NCBI GenBank assembly: GCA_001897855.1 | Contig: MKUO01000004.1 | Span: 248,001 to 312,000, forward strand | Source of the DNA: Bacteroidetes bacterium 43-93 | GTDB taxonomy: Bacteria; Bacteroidota; Bacteroidia; Chitinophagales; Chitinophagaceae | Reading direction: 5' to 3' | DNA: 64,000 nucleotides | In this document: positions 33,639 through 42,032 of the stretch, piece by piece | Position numbering within the stretch: the stretch's first letter is position 1 | Layout of the letters: every line of letters starts with the position of its first letter | Notes under the pieces: generated by a model | Database searches by the model: none | Seen by the model: only the letters and a program-made list of their open reading frames with translations | Told to the model about the DNA's origin: nothing | Made by a program: the position numbers and the translations under genes

Positions 33639-34016
33639 ATGAAACAACTGATCAGCATCGAAGAAATGGCTATGATGGCCATAGCAATCTACGGTATCTC
33701 TCTATTACCTATACACATCAGCTGGTGGCTCTACCCTATTCTATTTCTCAGTCCTGATATCAGTATGCTGGGATACGCTGTCAATAATACAATAGGGGCA
33801 TTTACCTACAATTTGTTTCACCATAAGGCCGTTGCTATTACAGTTGTCGCTATTGGTATTATCAGCGGTAACACGTACTGGTTATTTACAGGGCTCATAC
33901 TGTTTGCACATTCCGCTTTCGACAGGATGATGGGGTATGGGCTTAAGTACTTAACGGGCTTTTCTTACACGCACCTGGGCATTATAGGTAATAAACAGAA
34001 GGCAGCGGCAAAATAA
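33639..34016 (+). CDS. DUF4260 family membrane protein
   Basis: This 125-aa protein is read from ATG 33639 (MKQLISIEEMAMMAIAIYG). It has three or four membrane helices, and LSPDISMLGYAVNNTIGAFTYNLFHHKAVAI and SAFDRMMGYGLKYLTGFSYTHLG match DUF4260. Function is unknown. The preceding Crp/Fnr gene ends 68 bp before, and such pairs are common in Bacteroidota. Confidence 0.85.
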   Translation: MKQLISIEEMAMMAIAIYGISLLPIHISWWLYPILFLSPDISMLGYAVNNTIGAFTYNLFHHKAVAITVVAIGIISGNTYWLFTGLILFAHSAFDRMMGYGLKYLTGFSYTHLGIIGNKQKAAAK

Positions 34017-34047
34017 ATTACCTTTGCAGCTTAGTTAAGCATAATCA

Positions 34048-34884
34048 ATGATACAAATAGGCCAATACAATACGCTGAAAGTAGTAAAGAAAGTAGACTT
34101 CGGCATGTACCTGGATGGTGGAGAAGCCGGCGAGATATTATTGCCTAAACGTTTTGTTCCCAAAGAGCTGAAGGTAGATGATGAGGTAGAGGTATTTTTG
34201 TATCACGATTCTGACAATCGCATTATTGCCACTACGCAAAAACCATACGCCATTGCAGGGGAGATTGCTCTGCTGAGAGCGGTATCTACCAATAAACAAG
34301 GCGCCTTCCTTGATTTTGGACTGATGAAGGATGTATTCCTGCCTTTATCGCAGCAAGCAGAACGTATTGTGGAAGGTACACCCTACCTGGTGATGCTTTA
34401 TATCGATGAGCGCACCGGCAGGCTGGCTGCAACACAAAGAATTGAGCGCTACCTAAGTAACGATGTGCTTACCGTTAAAGAGAAAGATGAAGTAGATCTT
34501 GTGGTATATCAACGTACGGATATTGGCTATAAAGTAATCATCAATAACAAACATATTGGTGTACTGCATTATAACGAAGTGTTTAAGGAACTGGAGATAG
34601 GTGATAAAGTGAAAGGGTTTATCAAGACAGTAAGAGAAGATAATAAAATTGATGTATCGCTGGGCGAGATCGGTTATAAAAAGGTAGGTGGAGAAACAGA
34701 CAGGATCCTTGAATTATTAAAGGAGCATAACGGTTACCTGCCGTATAACGATAAAACAAACCCCGAAGAGATCTACGAGTTCTTCGGGGTAAGTAAGAAA
34801 GTATTTAAAATGGCTACCGGCGCACTATACAAGCAGCACAAAATAGAGTTTACACAAACCGGCATCAAATTGCTGGAAGAATAG
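34048..34884 (+). CDS. cvfB: S1-like RNA-binding protein (CvfB family)
   Basis: This 278-aa cytoplasmic protein has tandem S1-like domains (residues about 1-65, 66-140 and 145-215) and a C-terminal winged helix, the plan of CvfB/YitL. Members bind RNA and affect virulence or stress expression in Firmicutes. The segment FGMYLDGGEAGEILLPKRFVP is family-typical. A TACCTTTG element at 34019-34026 could be its -7 box. Confidence 0.88.
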   Translation: MIQIGQYNTLKVVKKVDFGMYLDGGEAGEILLPKRFVPKELKVDDEVEVFLYHDSDNRIIATTQKPYAIAGEIALLRAVSTNKQGAFLDFGLMKDVFLPLSQQAERIVEGTPYLVMLYIDERTGRLAATQRIERYLSNDVLTVKEKDEVDLVVYQRTDIGYKVIINNKHIGVLHYNEVFKELEIGDKVKGFIKTVREDNKIDVSLGEIGYKKVGGETDRILELLKEHNGYLPYNDKTNPEEIYEFFGVSKKVFKMATGALYKQHKIEFTQTGIKLLEE

Positions 34885-34887
34885 TTT

Positions 34888-35673
34888 TTAACGCATTCCA
34901 CCCATTTTATAATCGCTGATGTTCTTGGTAACATCGGCTTTTGTATTTATAGATGTTACTTCCATTTTAGTCTGTAGCTCGTTGTTCTTATAAAAATTGC
35001 CTTCCATCAAAAAGCCACCCGCTTTAGTATTGCCGAAATACGCCATCGGCCCGCGTGAAAAGCTGCTGCTGATGTCAATATTCACGGCAGTAGTAACCCA
35101 TGCTTCTGTGCGTGTATTTCTATCCTCATCTGTGCACACAAATTCAAAGCAGCTATAACCCTGTATCGTTTTGGTCTTACCCGTTTTATTACATTTTATA
35201 GATTTGGAAGCTCCCGAAGGATCATTCCTTTTTGCCTGCGCTTCGGCACTCATGAACGAATTGATATTAATAGCCATGCCCGTTTTCTTATCTTCATTCA
35301 GTGTCACCATGCTATTATTCTTATTATCATAGATCATAAACATATCTTCACTCTTTCGCCTGCCGGAGCCCTGTGGCTTCATACCAAAATACTTTTCCTT
35401 AGGGCTTAAATAATACCTTATATCATTCTCGTCCTTTACCTCGCCACCTTTGTAGGTAGTAACATGCATGGTAAGATCCTCGGTAAAATGATAAGACGAT
35501 TCCGTCTTTCCGTTCATCATGCCCTGGAGCCAGGCCTCGCCCTTAGCTTTGTTGCCTGCATTGTCTTTTTCGTATTTGCGTTCTACGGCATCGCGGGCAT
35601 AGCTGCTGCCGGGCTGTGCATACAGTAAACCGCAACTAAATACAATTGCTGTCGTAAGGAGTAAATTTTTCAT
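34888..35673 (-). CDS. secreted DUF4412-like protein
   Basis: This 261-aa exported protein has a signal peptide (MKNLLLTTAIVFSCGLLYAQ). The mature sequence contains MFMIYDNKNNSMVTLNEDKKTGMAI and TKTIQGYSCFEFVCTDEDRNTRTEAWVT, which match DUF4412. Such proteins are periplasmic or secreted beta-rich proteins of unknown role. It is convergent with cvfB, with 3 bp between stops. Confidence 0.78.
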   Translation of the reverse strand: MKNLLLTTAIVFSCGLLYAQPGSSYARDAVERKYEKDNAGNKAKGEAWLQGMMNGKTESSYHFTEDLTMHVTTYKGGEVKDENDIRYYLSPKEKYFGMKPQGSGRRKSEDMFMIYDNKNNSMVTLNEDKKTGMAININSFMSAEAQAKRNDPSGASKSIKCNKTGKTKTIQGYSCFEFVCTDEDRNTRTEAWVTTAVNIDISSSFSRGPMAYFGNTKAGGFLMEGNFYKNNELQTKMEVTSINTKADVTKNISDYKMGGMR

Positions 35674-35825
35674 GTTTGGGTGATTTAAGCCGAAATAAAA
35701 TTAGTAAAATAACATTTGAATATTATTAATTTAATTAACGTATTTAACACAATCTTGCAGTACTATTTCTTATTTTCAACTCCGGAAAAATGCTACCATA
35801 GCCGGTTACACTACGGACAAAGACT

Positions 35826-37208
35826 ATGAATTGGAAACAGATAAAATGGCTGACACGATATTATCTTCAATACTTCCCTTTTACTATCAATACCCTGGTA
35901 TGCGCGGTAGTTGCCTACGTAAGCTATAAGATACTCTACAGGCCGTTACAAAAGGACGAGGTGGCCCCCTTTCGCCCGTTTATACTGCTAATGGGCAAGA
36001 TCGTTTTCTGGTTCTTTATAGCTTTGGTTCTGTTATCTGTACTCAGCACCATTGCCAGCTGGTTGCACTACCTGTGGCTGAAACGTGATGAACGAAACAA
36101 ATTGCAAATATCGTTTACTACAGAAACGCGCAATGGTAAGAAGAACAAACTATACCTGCACGCTGTCATTGAAAAGATCAGGCGCCCAATACTTGGTTTT
36201 GTAAAAGCACGCCTCTATTACGATAATAATACACTTACAGAAACCTTCACCCTACTCTCTAATAAGCTGAAGGAAAAAAGCATTTGGCGCGAAGCAATAA
36301 CCGGTAAAAGCCGTATGGAACTACCCGATATTAAAGAATATGAGCTTAAAGGCAGTTTCCTGTTTTTTGAAGACATGCTGCAGATATGCAAGCTCACAGT
36401 ATCACAGCCATTAGGCGGACACTTCTACCAGCCACCGGTACTGGCTGAAGATGATGACCGGGATGTATATCCGAAGAAAACCGAAAGCATGGATGTGCGC
36501 ATAGATCAGCTCCGCAGGGTAGAAGGTGAATATCTAAACTACAAGGATTTTGAATCCGGCGATGATGTGCGCAGGATAGTATGGAAGGTATATGCCAAGA
36601 ACAGGGACCTGGTAGTGCGCGTGCCTGAGCTATATGAACCTTATGCATCACATCTATATTTCTATGCTTCATTCAATGCTACCATCAAAGCTCAGTGGGC
36701 CGGCGAGGGGTATATGAAGGAGATGCTCAACTATTATAAGAACTATGTATGGACGGTATATGATACTTTATCAAAGAAAGAATGGGCGCTGAGGTATATA
36801 CCCGACCAAAGCTTTAATATACCGGAGCATCTAAGCGATAGCGAAAAAGCATCGCGCATTATCAGTAACAGCAGCTGGAATAACGATAAGACGTTAACAC
36901 AGTATTTTAACCCCAGGCATGGTACCGTTCTTTGTATTTCATCTTTGACCGACCTGGAAGAACTGCAAACCTTACTGGATCAATGCGATGCCAGTACGGT
37001 CATCTACTTTGTAAAGCTTTCCGGTGTATTCAGGCAATTTGTTGCCTGGACATGGCTGAAACGTTTAATATTCTTACCGCCGAAGGACAGGCTTAATAAG
37101 CTACGGGCAAGATGGGTATTCTCTCCATTAAGGCCACAGTTATTGAAACGCGAAAAGGCTATAGATGCAATGCTGCAAAAAACAGCTGCCATAAATGCAA
37201 CTTTGTAA
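35826..37208 (+). CDS. DUF58-like membrane protein
   Basis: This 460-aa protein has two N-terminal membrane helices (about 20-40 and 55-80), then an extracytoplasmic or cytoplasmic domain, and the DUF58 core LNYKDFESGDDVRRIVWKVYAKNRDLVVRVPELYEP (about 238-272). DUF58 proteins often sit beside MoxR ATPases and von Willebrand proteins; none is adjacent here. Possibly involved in assembly or envelope maintenance. Confidence 0.78.
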   Translation: MNWKQIKWLTRYYLQYFPFTINTLVCAVVAYVSYKILYRPLQKDEVAPFRPFILLMGKIVFWFFIALVLLSVLSTIASWLHYLWLKRDERNKLQISFTTETRNGKKNKLYLHAVIEKIRRPILGFVKARLYYDNNTLTETFTLLSNKLKEKSIWREAITGKSRMELPDIKEYELKGSFLFFEDMLQICKLTVSQPLGGHFYQPPVLAEDDDRDVYPKKTESMDVRIDQLRRVEGEYLNYKDFESGDDVRRIVWKVYAKNRDLVVRVPELYEPYASHLYFYASFNATIKAQWAGEGYMKEMLNYYKNYVWTVYDTLSKKEWALRYIPDQSFNIPEHLSDSEKASRIISNSSWNNDKTLTQYFNPRHGTVLCISSLTDLEELQTLLDQCDASTVIYFVKLSGVFRQFVAWTWLKRLIFLPPKDRLNKLRARWVFSPLRPQLLKREKAIDAMLQKTAAINATL

Positions 37209-37265
37209 ATATTAATATAACCTTAAAACAGGTTCAGTACTTTTAAATTCTAAAATTATAATATC

Positions 37266-37757
37266 ATGTTAGACGAAATAATGAATATCATCAACCAGCA
37301 TGGCCAGCAAACTGTTGTAGAAAACGCTGCGGTGCCGAATGAGCACAACGAAGGTGTATTGCAGGAAGCGAGCAGTTCTATACTCGGCGGATTGCAGCAA
37401 ATGGTAGCAGGCGGCAATTTCAGTCAGCTTATTGGCATGTTCCAGGGTACTGACCATACGGTAACCAACGATATATCTAACAATTTTGCACAAAATATCT
37501 CTCAGAAGTTTGGTATTGAGCCATCAGCAGCGACCAATATCGCGGGCAGCCTGATACCACAAGTGCTGGGGTCTTTAAAATCGCAGATTGTAACTCAAGG
37601 CTTCGGTGGTATGAACATGCAAAATATCTTCGCCTCACTTAGCAATGGCGGTGGCGTTCAGGACATCATCAATTCAGTAGGAAATCAATTTGGCCTTGAT
37701 AAAGACAAAGATGGCGATGTAGATTTATCGGACATAACAGGAATGTTTAAAAAGTAG
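37266..37757 (+). CDS. DUF937-like protein with EF-hand-like loop
   Basis: This 163-aa cytoplasmic protein is rich in Gln, Asn and Gly, with repeated helical hairpins typical of DUF937/YidB. It ends in LDKDKDGDVDLSDITGMF (residues about 143-160), an EF-hand- or dockerin-like Ca-binding loop, and no export signal is visible. Function is unknown. It has its own upstream region and a terminator after it. Confidence 0.78.
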   Translation: MLDEIMNIINQHGQQTVVENAAVPNEHNEGVLQEASSSILGGLQQMVAGGNFSQLIGMFQGTDHTVTNDISNNFAQNISQKFGIEPSAATNIAGSLIPQVLGSLKSQIVTQGFGGMNMQNIFASLSNGGGVQDIINSVGNQFGLDKDKDGDVDLSDITGMFKK

Positions 37758-37785
37758 AAAGGTGCTAATGCACCTTTTTCTTTTT
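37758..37785. terminator. terminator between convergent genes
   Basis: AAAGGTGC (37758-37765) pairs with GCACCTTT (37770-37777), followed by a T/C-rich tract. It ends the DUF937-like gene and overlaps the end of the convergent DUF6048 gene. Confidence 0.75.
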
Positions 37786-38469
37786 CCACCTTATTGCATA
37801 ATCTACATAGAAGTTAAAGTCGAAAATACTTGGCTTATCTCCGCGGCCATACCCTGCTATATAAGATGGTGGTAATTCTTTCAACTGCTTACCGTTAAAT
37901 ATAAATTTACCCCTTACAGTCCACCCTGTAAAAAGTCCTTTAAACAGCTCTACCCTTACACCGCCGGTGATTTCAAACCAATGCGTGAAAATATTTTTAC
38001 CGGGTATGGTACCGCTGGTATTGCCCCATATCGGATCTATAATGGTAAAGGTAGCAGGGCTGCGATCGATGAAGGCGAGCCCATACCGTAGACCTATAAA
38101 TGCCATATCCCAATCGTTAGGAAATAAGCGGGTGAGAATGCCTTTGTTATAACCGCCCCTGAAAAAAACATTGCTGCTTTTATAACTCAGGTAAAGAGAA
38201 TCCTGCTGGCCGCTGCCCCAACCTCCTTCCAGCACCCAATACGATTCTTTTTTATAATAATAATCCAGTTCAAAATCATAGGCTTTACGCTGTTTGTCAA
38301 ATCCATACAGGATGGGCTTGAAAACATCAAAACCAAAACGCAACTGGCGCACGCTATCCACTACCACGGTTTTATTATCCTGGTCGTCTTCATCATCGTT
38401 TGCTACCTGCGCCTGTACGCATAAGCTAAATAATAACAATAATAGCGTACTAATAAAATATTTTGACAT
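37765..38469 (-). CDS. DUF6048 family outer-membrane protein
   Basis: This 234-aa secreted protein has a signal peptide (MSKYFISTLLLLLFSLCVQAQ). It is beta-rich, with RFGFDVFKPILYGFDKQRKAYDFELDYYYK and HWFEITGGVRVELFKGLFTGWTVRGKF, matching DUF6048, and looks like a small outer-membrane barrel. It overlaps the DUF6452 lipoprotein gene by 20 bp, and the two families are usually found together. Part of the pheT-coiled-coil-DUF6452-DUF6048 operon. Confidence 0.83.
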   Translation of the reverse strand: MSKYFISTLLLLLFSLCVQAQVANDDEDDQDNKTVVVDSVRQLRFGFDVFKPILYGFDKQRKAYDFELDYYYKKESYWVLEGGWGSGQQDSLYLSYKSSNVFFRGGYNKGILTRLFPNDWDMAFIGLRYGLAFIDRSPATFTIIDPIWGNTSGTIPGKNIFTHWFEITGGVRVELFKGLFTGWTVRGKFIFNGKQLKELPPSYIAGYGRGDKPSIFDFNFYVDYAIRWKKKKVH

Positions 38470-38938
38470 GTTCTATATTCGCAGTTCCGTCTATATTTCC
38501 GTTGACGATTTTTACAGAATCAATATTATAAGAGGTATTTTTCACACTTTGAAGTACATAATGAAAAGTGTACCCACAGGATGTCGATAAAAAGGTTAGG
38601 TTTCGCTGATAATAAAAGGTAACTGTATCTGACCCCAGGAAAGTAGAATCAGTACTGAAATAATACCGGATGCTATCGCTCTTAGGGGACAACAACAGTA
38701 CGAATTTGCTTTGATTAGCACCCTTATATAAGGCGAAATTACTATCGGGTATAGTGATCAATGCCTTTGGTAAAGTAGAATCTACCCCGGCAGTGCCTGT
38801 ATCAGCAGGCTTATAGGTTCCTATAATCATATTGACAGTCTTCGGCTGAAAACACGGCTCTGAAGATCTCTTACAGGAAACCCACAATACGGATACAAGT
38901 AATATGATCAGAGATAAATTAGTGCCTTTATTAATCAT
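38450..38938 (-). CDS. DUF6452 family lipoprotein
   Basis: This 162-aa protein has a lipobox ending LWVSC (Cys22). The middle is a beta-sandwich, and YYQRNLTFLSTSCGYTFHYVLQSV is typical of DUF6452. Its end overlaps DUF6048 by 20 bp, and its start overlaps the end of the coiled-coil gene by 8 bp, giving strong translational coupling. Function is unknown, probably envelope-related. Confidence 0.83.
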   Translation of the reverse strand: MINKGTNLSLIILLVSVLWVSCKRSSEPCFQPKTVNMIIGTYKPADTGTAGVDSTLPKALITIPDSNFALYKGANQSKFVLLLSPKSDSIRYYFSTDSTFLGSDTVTFYYQRNLTFLSTSCGYTFHYVLQSVKNTSYNIDSVKIVNGNIDGTANIEHVKIFY

Positions 38939-39206
38939 TGAGTGTAGACAATATTTTATCTATTTCACCAATTACGGTATCCAGTTGTTTCTTCATTACA
39001 TCTTTCTCGCTATCGCTGATGGCGGTGTTATTGATCTGCGATGCCAGTACATTCTCTTCCATACCGGCTACCTTTTCATGGAGCTTTCCTATTTCTTCAA
39101 CCTGCTGCGCAATAGTTTCCTGTAGCCGCTGGTTCTCCGACTTCAATGATGCGTATTTTCTCAATAAGGCATCCAGTTTATCGTTCAATAAGGTCAACTC
39201 CTGCAT
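38931..39206 (-). CDS. small coiled-coil protein
   Basis: This 91-aa protein is almost entirely coiled coil with heptads (LLNDKLDALLRKYASLKSENQRLQETIAQQVEEIGKL...). Its size and position resemble ZapB-like or septum-associated coiled-coil proteins found after pheT in Bacteroidota, but no specific match can be claimed. It overlaps pheT by 1 bp and the DUF6452 gene by 8 bp. Confidence 0.8.
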   Translation of the reverse strand: MQELTLLNDKLDALLRKYASLKSENQRLQETIAQQVEEIGKLHEKVAGMEENVLASQINNTAISDSEKDVMKKQLDTVIGEIDKILSTLND

Positions 39207-41608
39207 TACTCGCGTATTTGAGCCTGCAATTTGGTTTTATATGCGTTGATCAGTTGTTGCATCACCTGTTCTATCTCACCTTCCGTTAAGGTACGATCCT
39301 GCAATTGAAAAGTATAACTTAACGCATAGGATTTCTTACCCGCTCCCAGCTTTTCGTTCTCAAATACATCAAACAGCCCGAATCCTTTCAGGGAAGATAT
39401 CTTCTGCTGTTCTGTCACCTGCTGCACATCGTTATACATCACTGATTTATCCAGCACTATCGCCAGGTCGCGCTCTACAGAAGGGAACTTAGGCACCTCT
39501 GCGTATTTGATCTTATTTGCTGCCATAGCTTTCAGCCAGGTTTCCCAATTGATAGCTGCAAAGAACACATCCTGCTTTATATCAAAGTTCTTCAGTTTTG
39601 CCGCATCTACCTCTGTAATGGTACACAATACTTCATTTTTCCATTTCCATGAGGTACCATGTTCATCATAAACTATAGATGCCTTGGTAATGCCGCTGTG
39701 AGCAAGAAGATTTTGTATCATGCCTTTCAGATAAAATACATTTGCTTTTACCGGCTTTTCATCCCAGTTTGCAGGTGTTACATTACCTGTAATATATAGC
39801 GCAAGCTGGTGTACTTCTACATACTTGCCATCTGCCAGCGAATATACTTTTCCAAACTCATACAGTGCCAGGTCAGTATTCTTGCGGTTGCAATTATAGG
39901 CAATCACTTCCAGGCCGCTTTCGAGCATAGATGGACGCAGAACATCCAGTTCGCTGGTAAGGCTATTGAGCATCTTTACCAGATCGGTGCGTTCAGGATA
40001 GTATTTGCTGTTTACTATAGAATTGGTAACGATCTCTGTAAAGCCCCTGCCTGTCAGCAGATCGGCAATACGATTACGTTCCTGCCTGTCGTTTACCATT
40101 GGCTTCGTCAGGGAGATACTCAGGTTCTGCGGAATGGAAATATTGTCCAATCCGTCAATTCTCAATATTTCCTCTACAATATCAGCAGGCTGCTTTACAT
40201 CTGCTTTGTTGGTAGGCACTTTAAGAATGAGGCCATCCTTATCTTCCCTGTCTATAACAAAGTCTAATGCAAGAAGTATATTTTTTATTGTATCCTTGCC
40301 ATAGTTTTTACCTGCCAGTTTAGTGATGTAGTCATAACTTACTTCCACTTCTACCGGTACCAGTTCCCTGGCTGTAACATCCACAACATCACATGCAATT
40401 TCACCGCCTGCTATCTCTACGATCAATGCCGCTGCACGTTGCAGGGCGGGTAATACGTTATTGATATCTACGCCTTTTTCAAAATGCGTGGCTGCATCTG
40501 TACGCAGCCCATGATGCATAGATGTGCGGCGCACAAACATGGGGTGGAAATAGGCGCTCTCCAGGAATATATTAGTTGTAGTATCTGAAACACCACTACC
40601 CGATCCGCCAAAAACGCCCGCGATGCATAATCCCTCTGATGCATCACATATCATCAGGTCATTATCGTTCAGCTTTCGTTCGTTGCCATCAAGCGTAACA
40701 AATTTTGTATCCTGCGGCAAAAACTGAACATTAATAGTTTGTCCTTTTATCTTATCTGCATCAAATGCATGTAAGGGCTGGCCAAACTCGTGCAGCACAT
40801 AATTGGTGATATCCACCACGTTATTAATGCTTCTTACGCCTATTGCAGTCAGCCTGCGCTGCAGCCATTCAGGCGATGGAGCGACTTTTATACCCGATAT
40901 GCAAATACCTGTGTAGCGCGGGCAAGCATCCGGTGCTTTAATGTTGACTTTGATTTCAAGGAGGTCTTTACATTTTTCCGGCAACATGGTCGGCGGCATT
41001 AAAACCTCGTATTTACGCCCTTTATGATGGGTAAGATAAGCGCAAACATCTCTTGCCACCCCAATATGGCTCATAGCATCGCTGCGATTGGGTGTTAGCC
41101 CGATATGTATTACCTGGTCCGCATCAGGGATATTGAAATATTGCTTTGCACTCATGCCTATCGGGGCATCGTGCGGTAATACCATAATGCCCGCATGGCT
41201 GCTTCCAAGCCCTATTTCGTCCTCTGCACAGATCATACCTTCGCTTTCTTCTCCTCTTATTTTAGCCTTTTTTATCAGGAATGGCTCACCGGATACCGGG
41301 TGTACAGTAGTGCCTACAGGGGCTACTACTACCCTTTGCCCTGCCGCTACATTAGGCGCACCGCATACAATATTTGCCTCCAAACCGTTGCCTAAATGCA
41401 CTTTTGTAACACTCAGCTTATCGGCATTAGGGTGTTTATGACAAGTCAATACTTCGCCAATTACAAGCCCCTCAAGGCTTCCCGGCACTGCTTCTGCTTT
41501 TTCTATAGCTTCTACTTCCAAACCTATGGAAGTCAATATTTTACTTAATTCAGCTACCGGCAAGGGTTCCGGCAGGTATTGCAATAGCCATTGATAAGAA
41601 ATGGTCAT
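39206..41608 (-). CDS. pheT: phenylalanine-tRNA ligase beta subunit
   Basis: This 800-aa protein is read from ATG 41608 (MTISYQWLLQYLPEP), as a further in-frame start at 41701 adds 31 unrelated residues. The domains in order are a tRNA-binding domain (about 40-150, with LVIGEVLTCHKHPNADKLSV), B3/B4 (about 210-390), B5 (about 400-470), the catalytic-like core, and a C-terminal ferredoxin-fold anticodon-binding domain ending FPSVERDLAIVLDKSV and beyond. It pairs with PheS, which is not in the window, to charge tRNA-Phe. Confidence 0.97.
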   Translation of the reverse strand: MTISYQWLLQYLPEPLPVAELSKILTSIGLEVEAIEKAEAVPGSLEGLVIGEVLTCHKHPNADKLSVTKVHLGNGLEANIVCGAPNVAAGQRVVVAPVGTTVHPVSGEPFLIKKAKIRGEESEGMICAEDEIGLGSSHAGIMVLPHDAPIGMSAKQYFNIPDADQVIHIGLTPNRSDAMSHIGVARDVCAYLTHHKGRKYEVLMPPTMLPEKCKDLLEIKVNIKAPDACPRYTGICISGIKVAPSPEWLQRRLTAIGVRSINNVVDITNYVLHEFGQPLHAFDADKIKGQTINVQFLPQDTKFVTLDGNERKLNDNDLMICDASEGLCIAGVFGGSGSGVSDTTTNIFLESAYFHPMFVRRTSMHHGLRTDAATHFEKGVDINNVLPALQRAAALIVEIAGGEIACDVVDVTARELVPVEVEVSYDYITKLAGKNYGKDTIKNILLALDFVIDREDKDGLILKVPTNKADVKQPADIVEEILRIDGLDNISIPQNLSISLTKPMVNDRQERNRIADLLTGRGFTEIVTNSIVNSKYYPERTDLVKMLNSLTSELDVLRPSMLESGLEVIAYNCNRKNTDLALYEFGKVYSLADGKYVEVHQLALYITGNVTPANWDEKPVKANVFYLKGMIQNLLAHSGITKASIVYDEHGTSWKWKNEVLCTITEVDAAKLKNFDIKQDVFFAAINWETWLKAMAANKIKYAEVPKFPSVERDLAIVLDKSVMYNDVQQVTEQQKISSLKGFGLFDVFENEKLGAGKKSYALSYTFQLQDRTLTEGEIEQVMQQLINAYKTKLQAQIRE

Positions 41609-42032
41609 CTGTTTTGTATAAATTTTGTTGTAAAGATAGCCCCGAAAATGCATCTTTATAGTAAATCGCATCATTTTAAAAAGGGGATGCTTCAAAAACA
41701 TTTATTCACAATTATATGTGTGTACCGTGTGGATAGATGTGATTTCAGCCGTAACTTTGTTGGTAACGTAGAGGATTAATGTTCCACAAGTGGATAAACT
41801 GTTGGATTCAGGTGAGTTATACGCTGATAATTATTTATTTCAGAGGCTATTGACGAGTCAATTTTCAAGTTTACATTAGTCCTCCGCCCCAATTTTTACG
41901 GCCCGGAAATGATGGTTTTGCATTAGGAAAATGTTAAGCGAATATTACCCGGGTGTTAAAATAAGGTAAACAGCACCGGAAGCGGATTTAGAATAACAGA
42001 TTTACATAAAGACTAAAAGACTAACCCAAACG
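41609..42032. other. 424-bp intergenic region upstream of dnaB
   Basis: The region between divergent pheT and dnaB holds a cluster of DnaA-box-like sites (41702-41797), an AT-rich stretch, and the dnaB leader. No gene or RNA is recognised. A candidate dnaB promoter is not obvious. Confidence 0.55.
41702..41797. promoter_or_regulatory. cluster of three DnaA-box-like 9-mers
   Basis: TTATTCACA (41702-41710) is an exact TTATNCACA match. CTATCCACA (minus, 41736-41728) and TTATCCACT (minus, 41797-41789) each have one mismatch. Three such sites in 96 bp is more than expected by chance. They lie about 230-330 bp upstream of dnaB. They could be DnaA regulatory sites; there is no proof of an origin. 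Confidence 0.45.

Noticed and set aside
41609-42032. The region before dnaB as the chromosomal origin
   Set aside because: Three DnaA-box-like sites alone do not show an origin. No dnaA or gidA/rnpA-type neighbours and no visible unwinding repeats are present, so only a DnaA-site cluster is reported.
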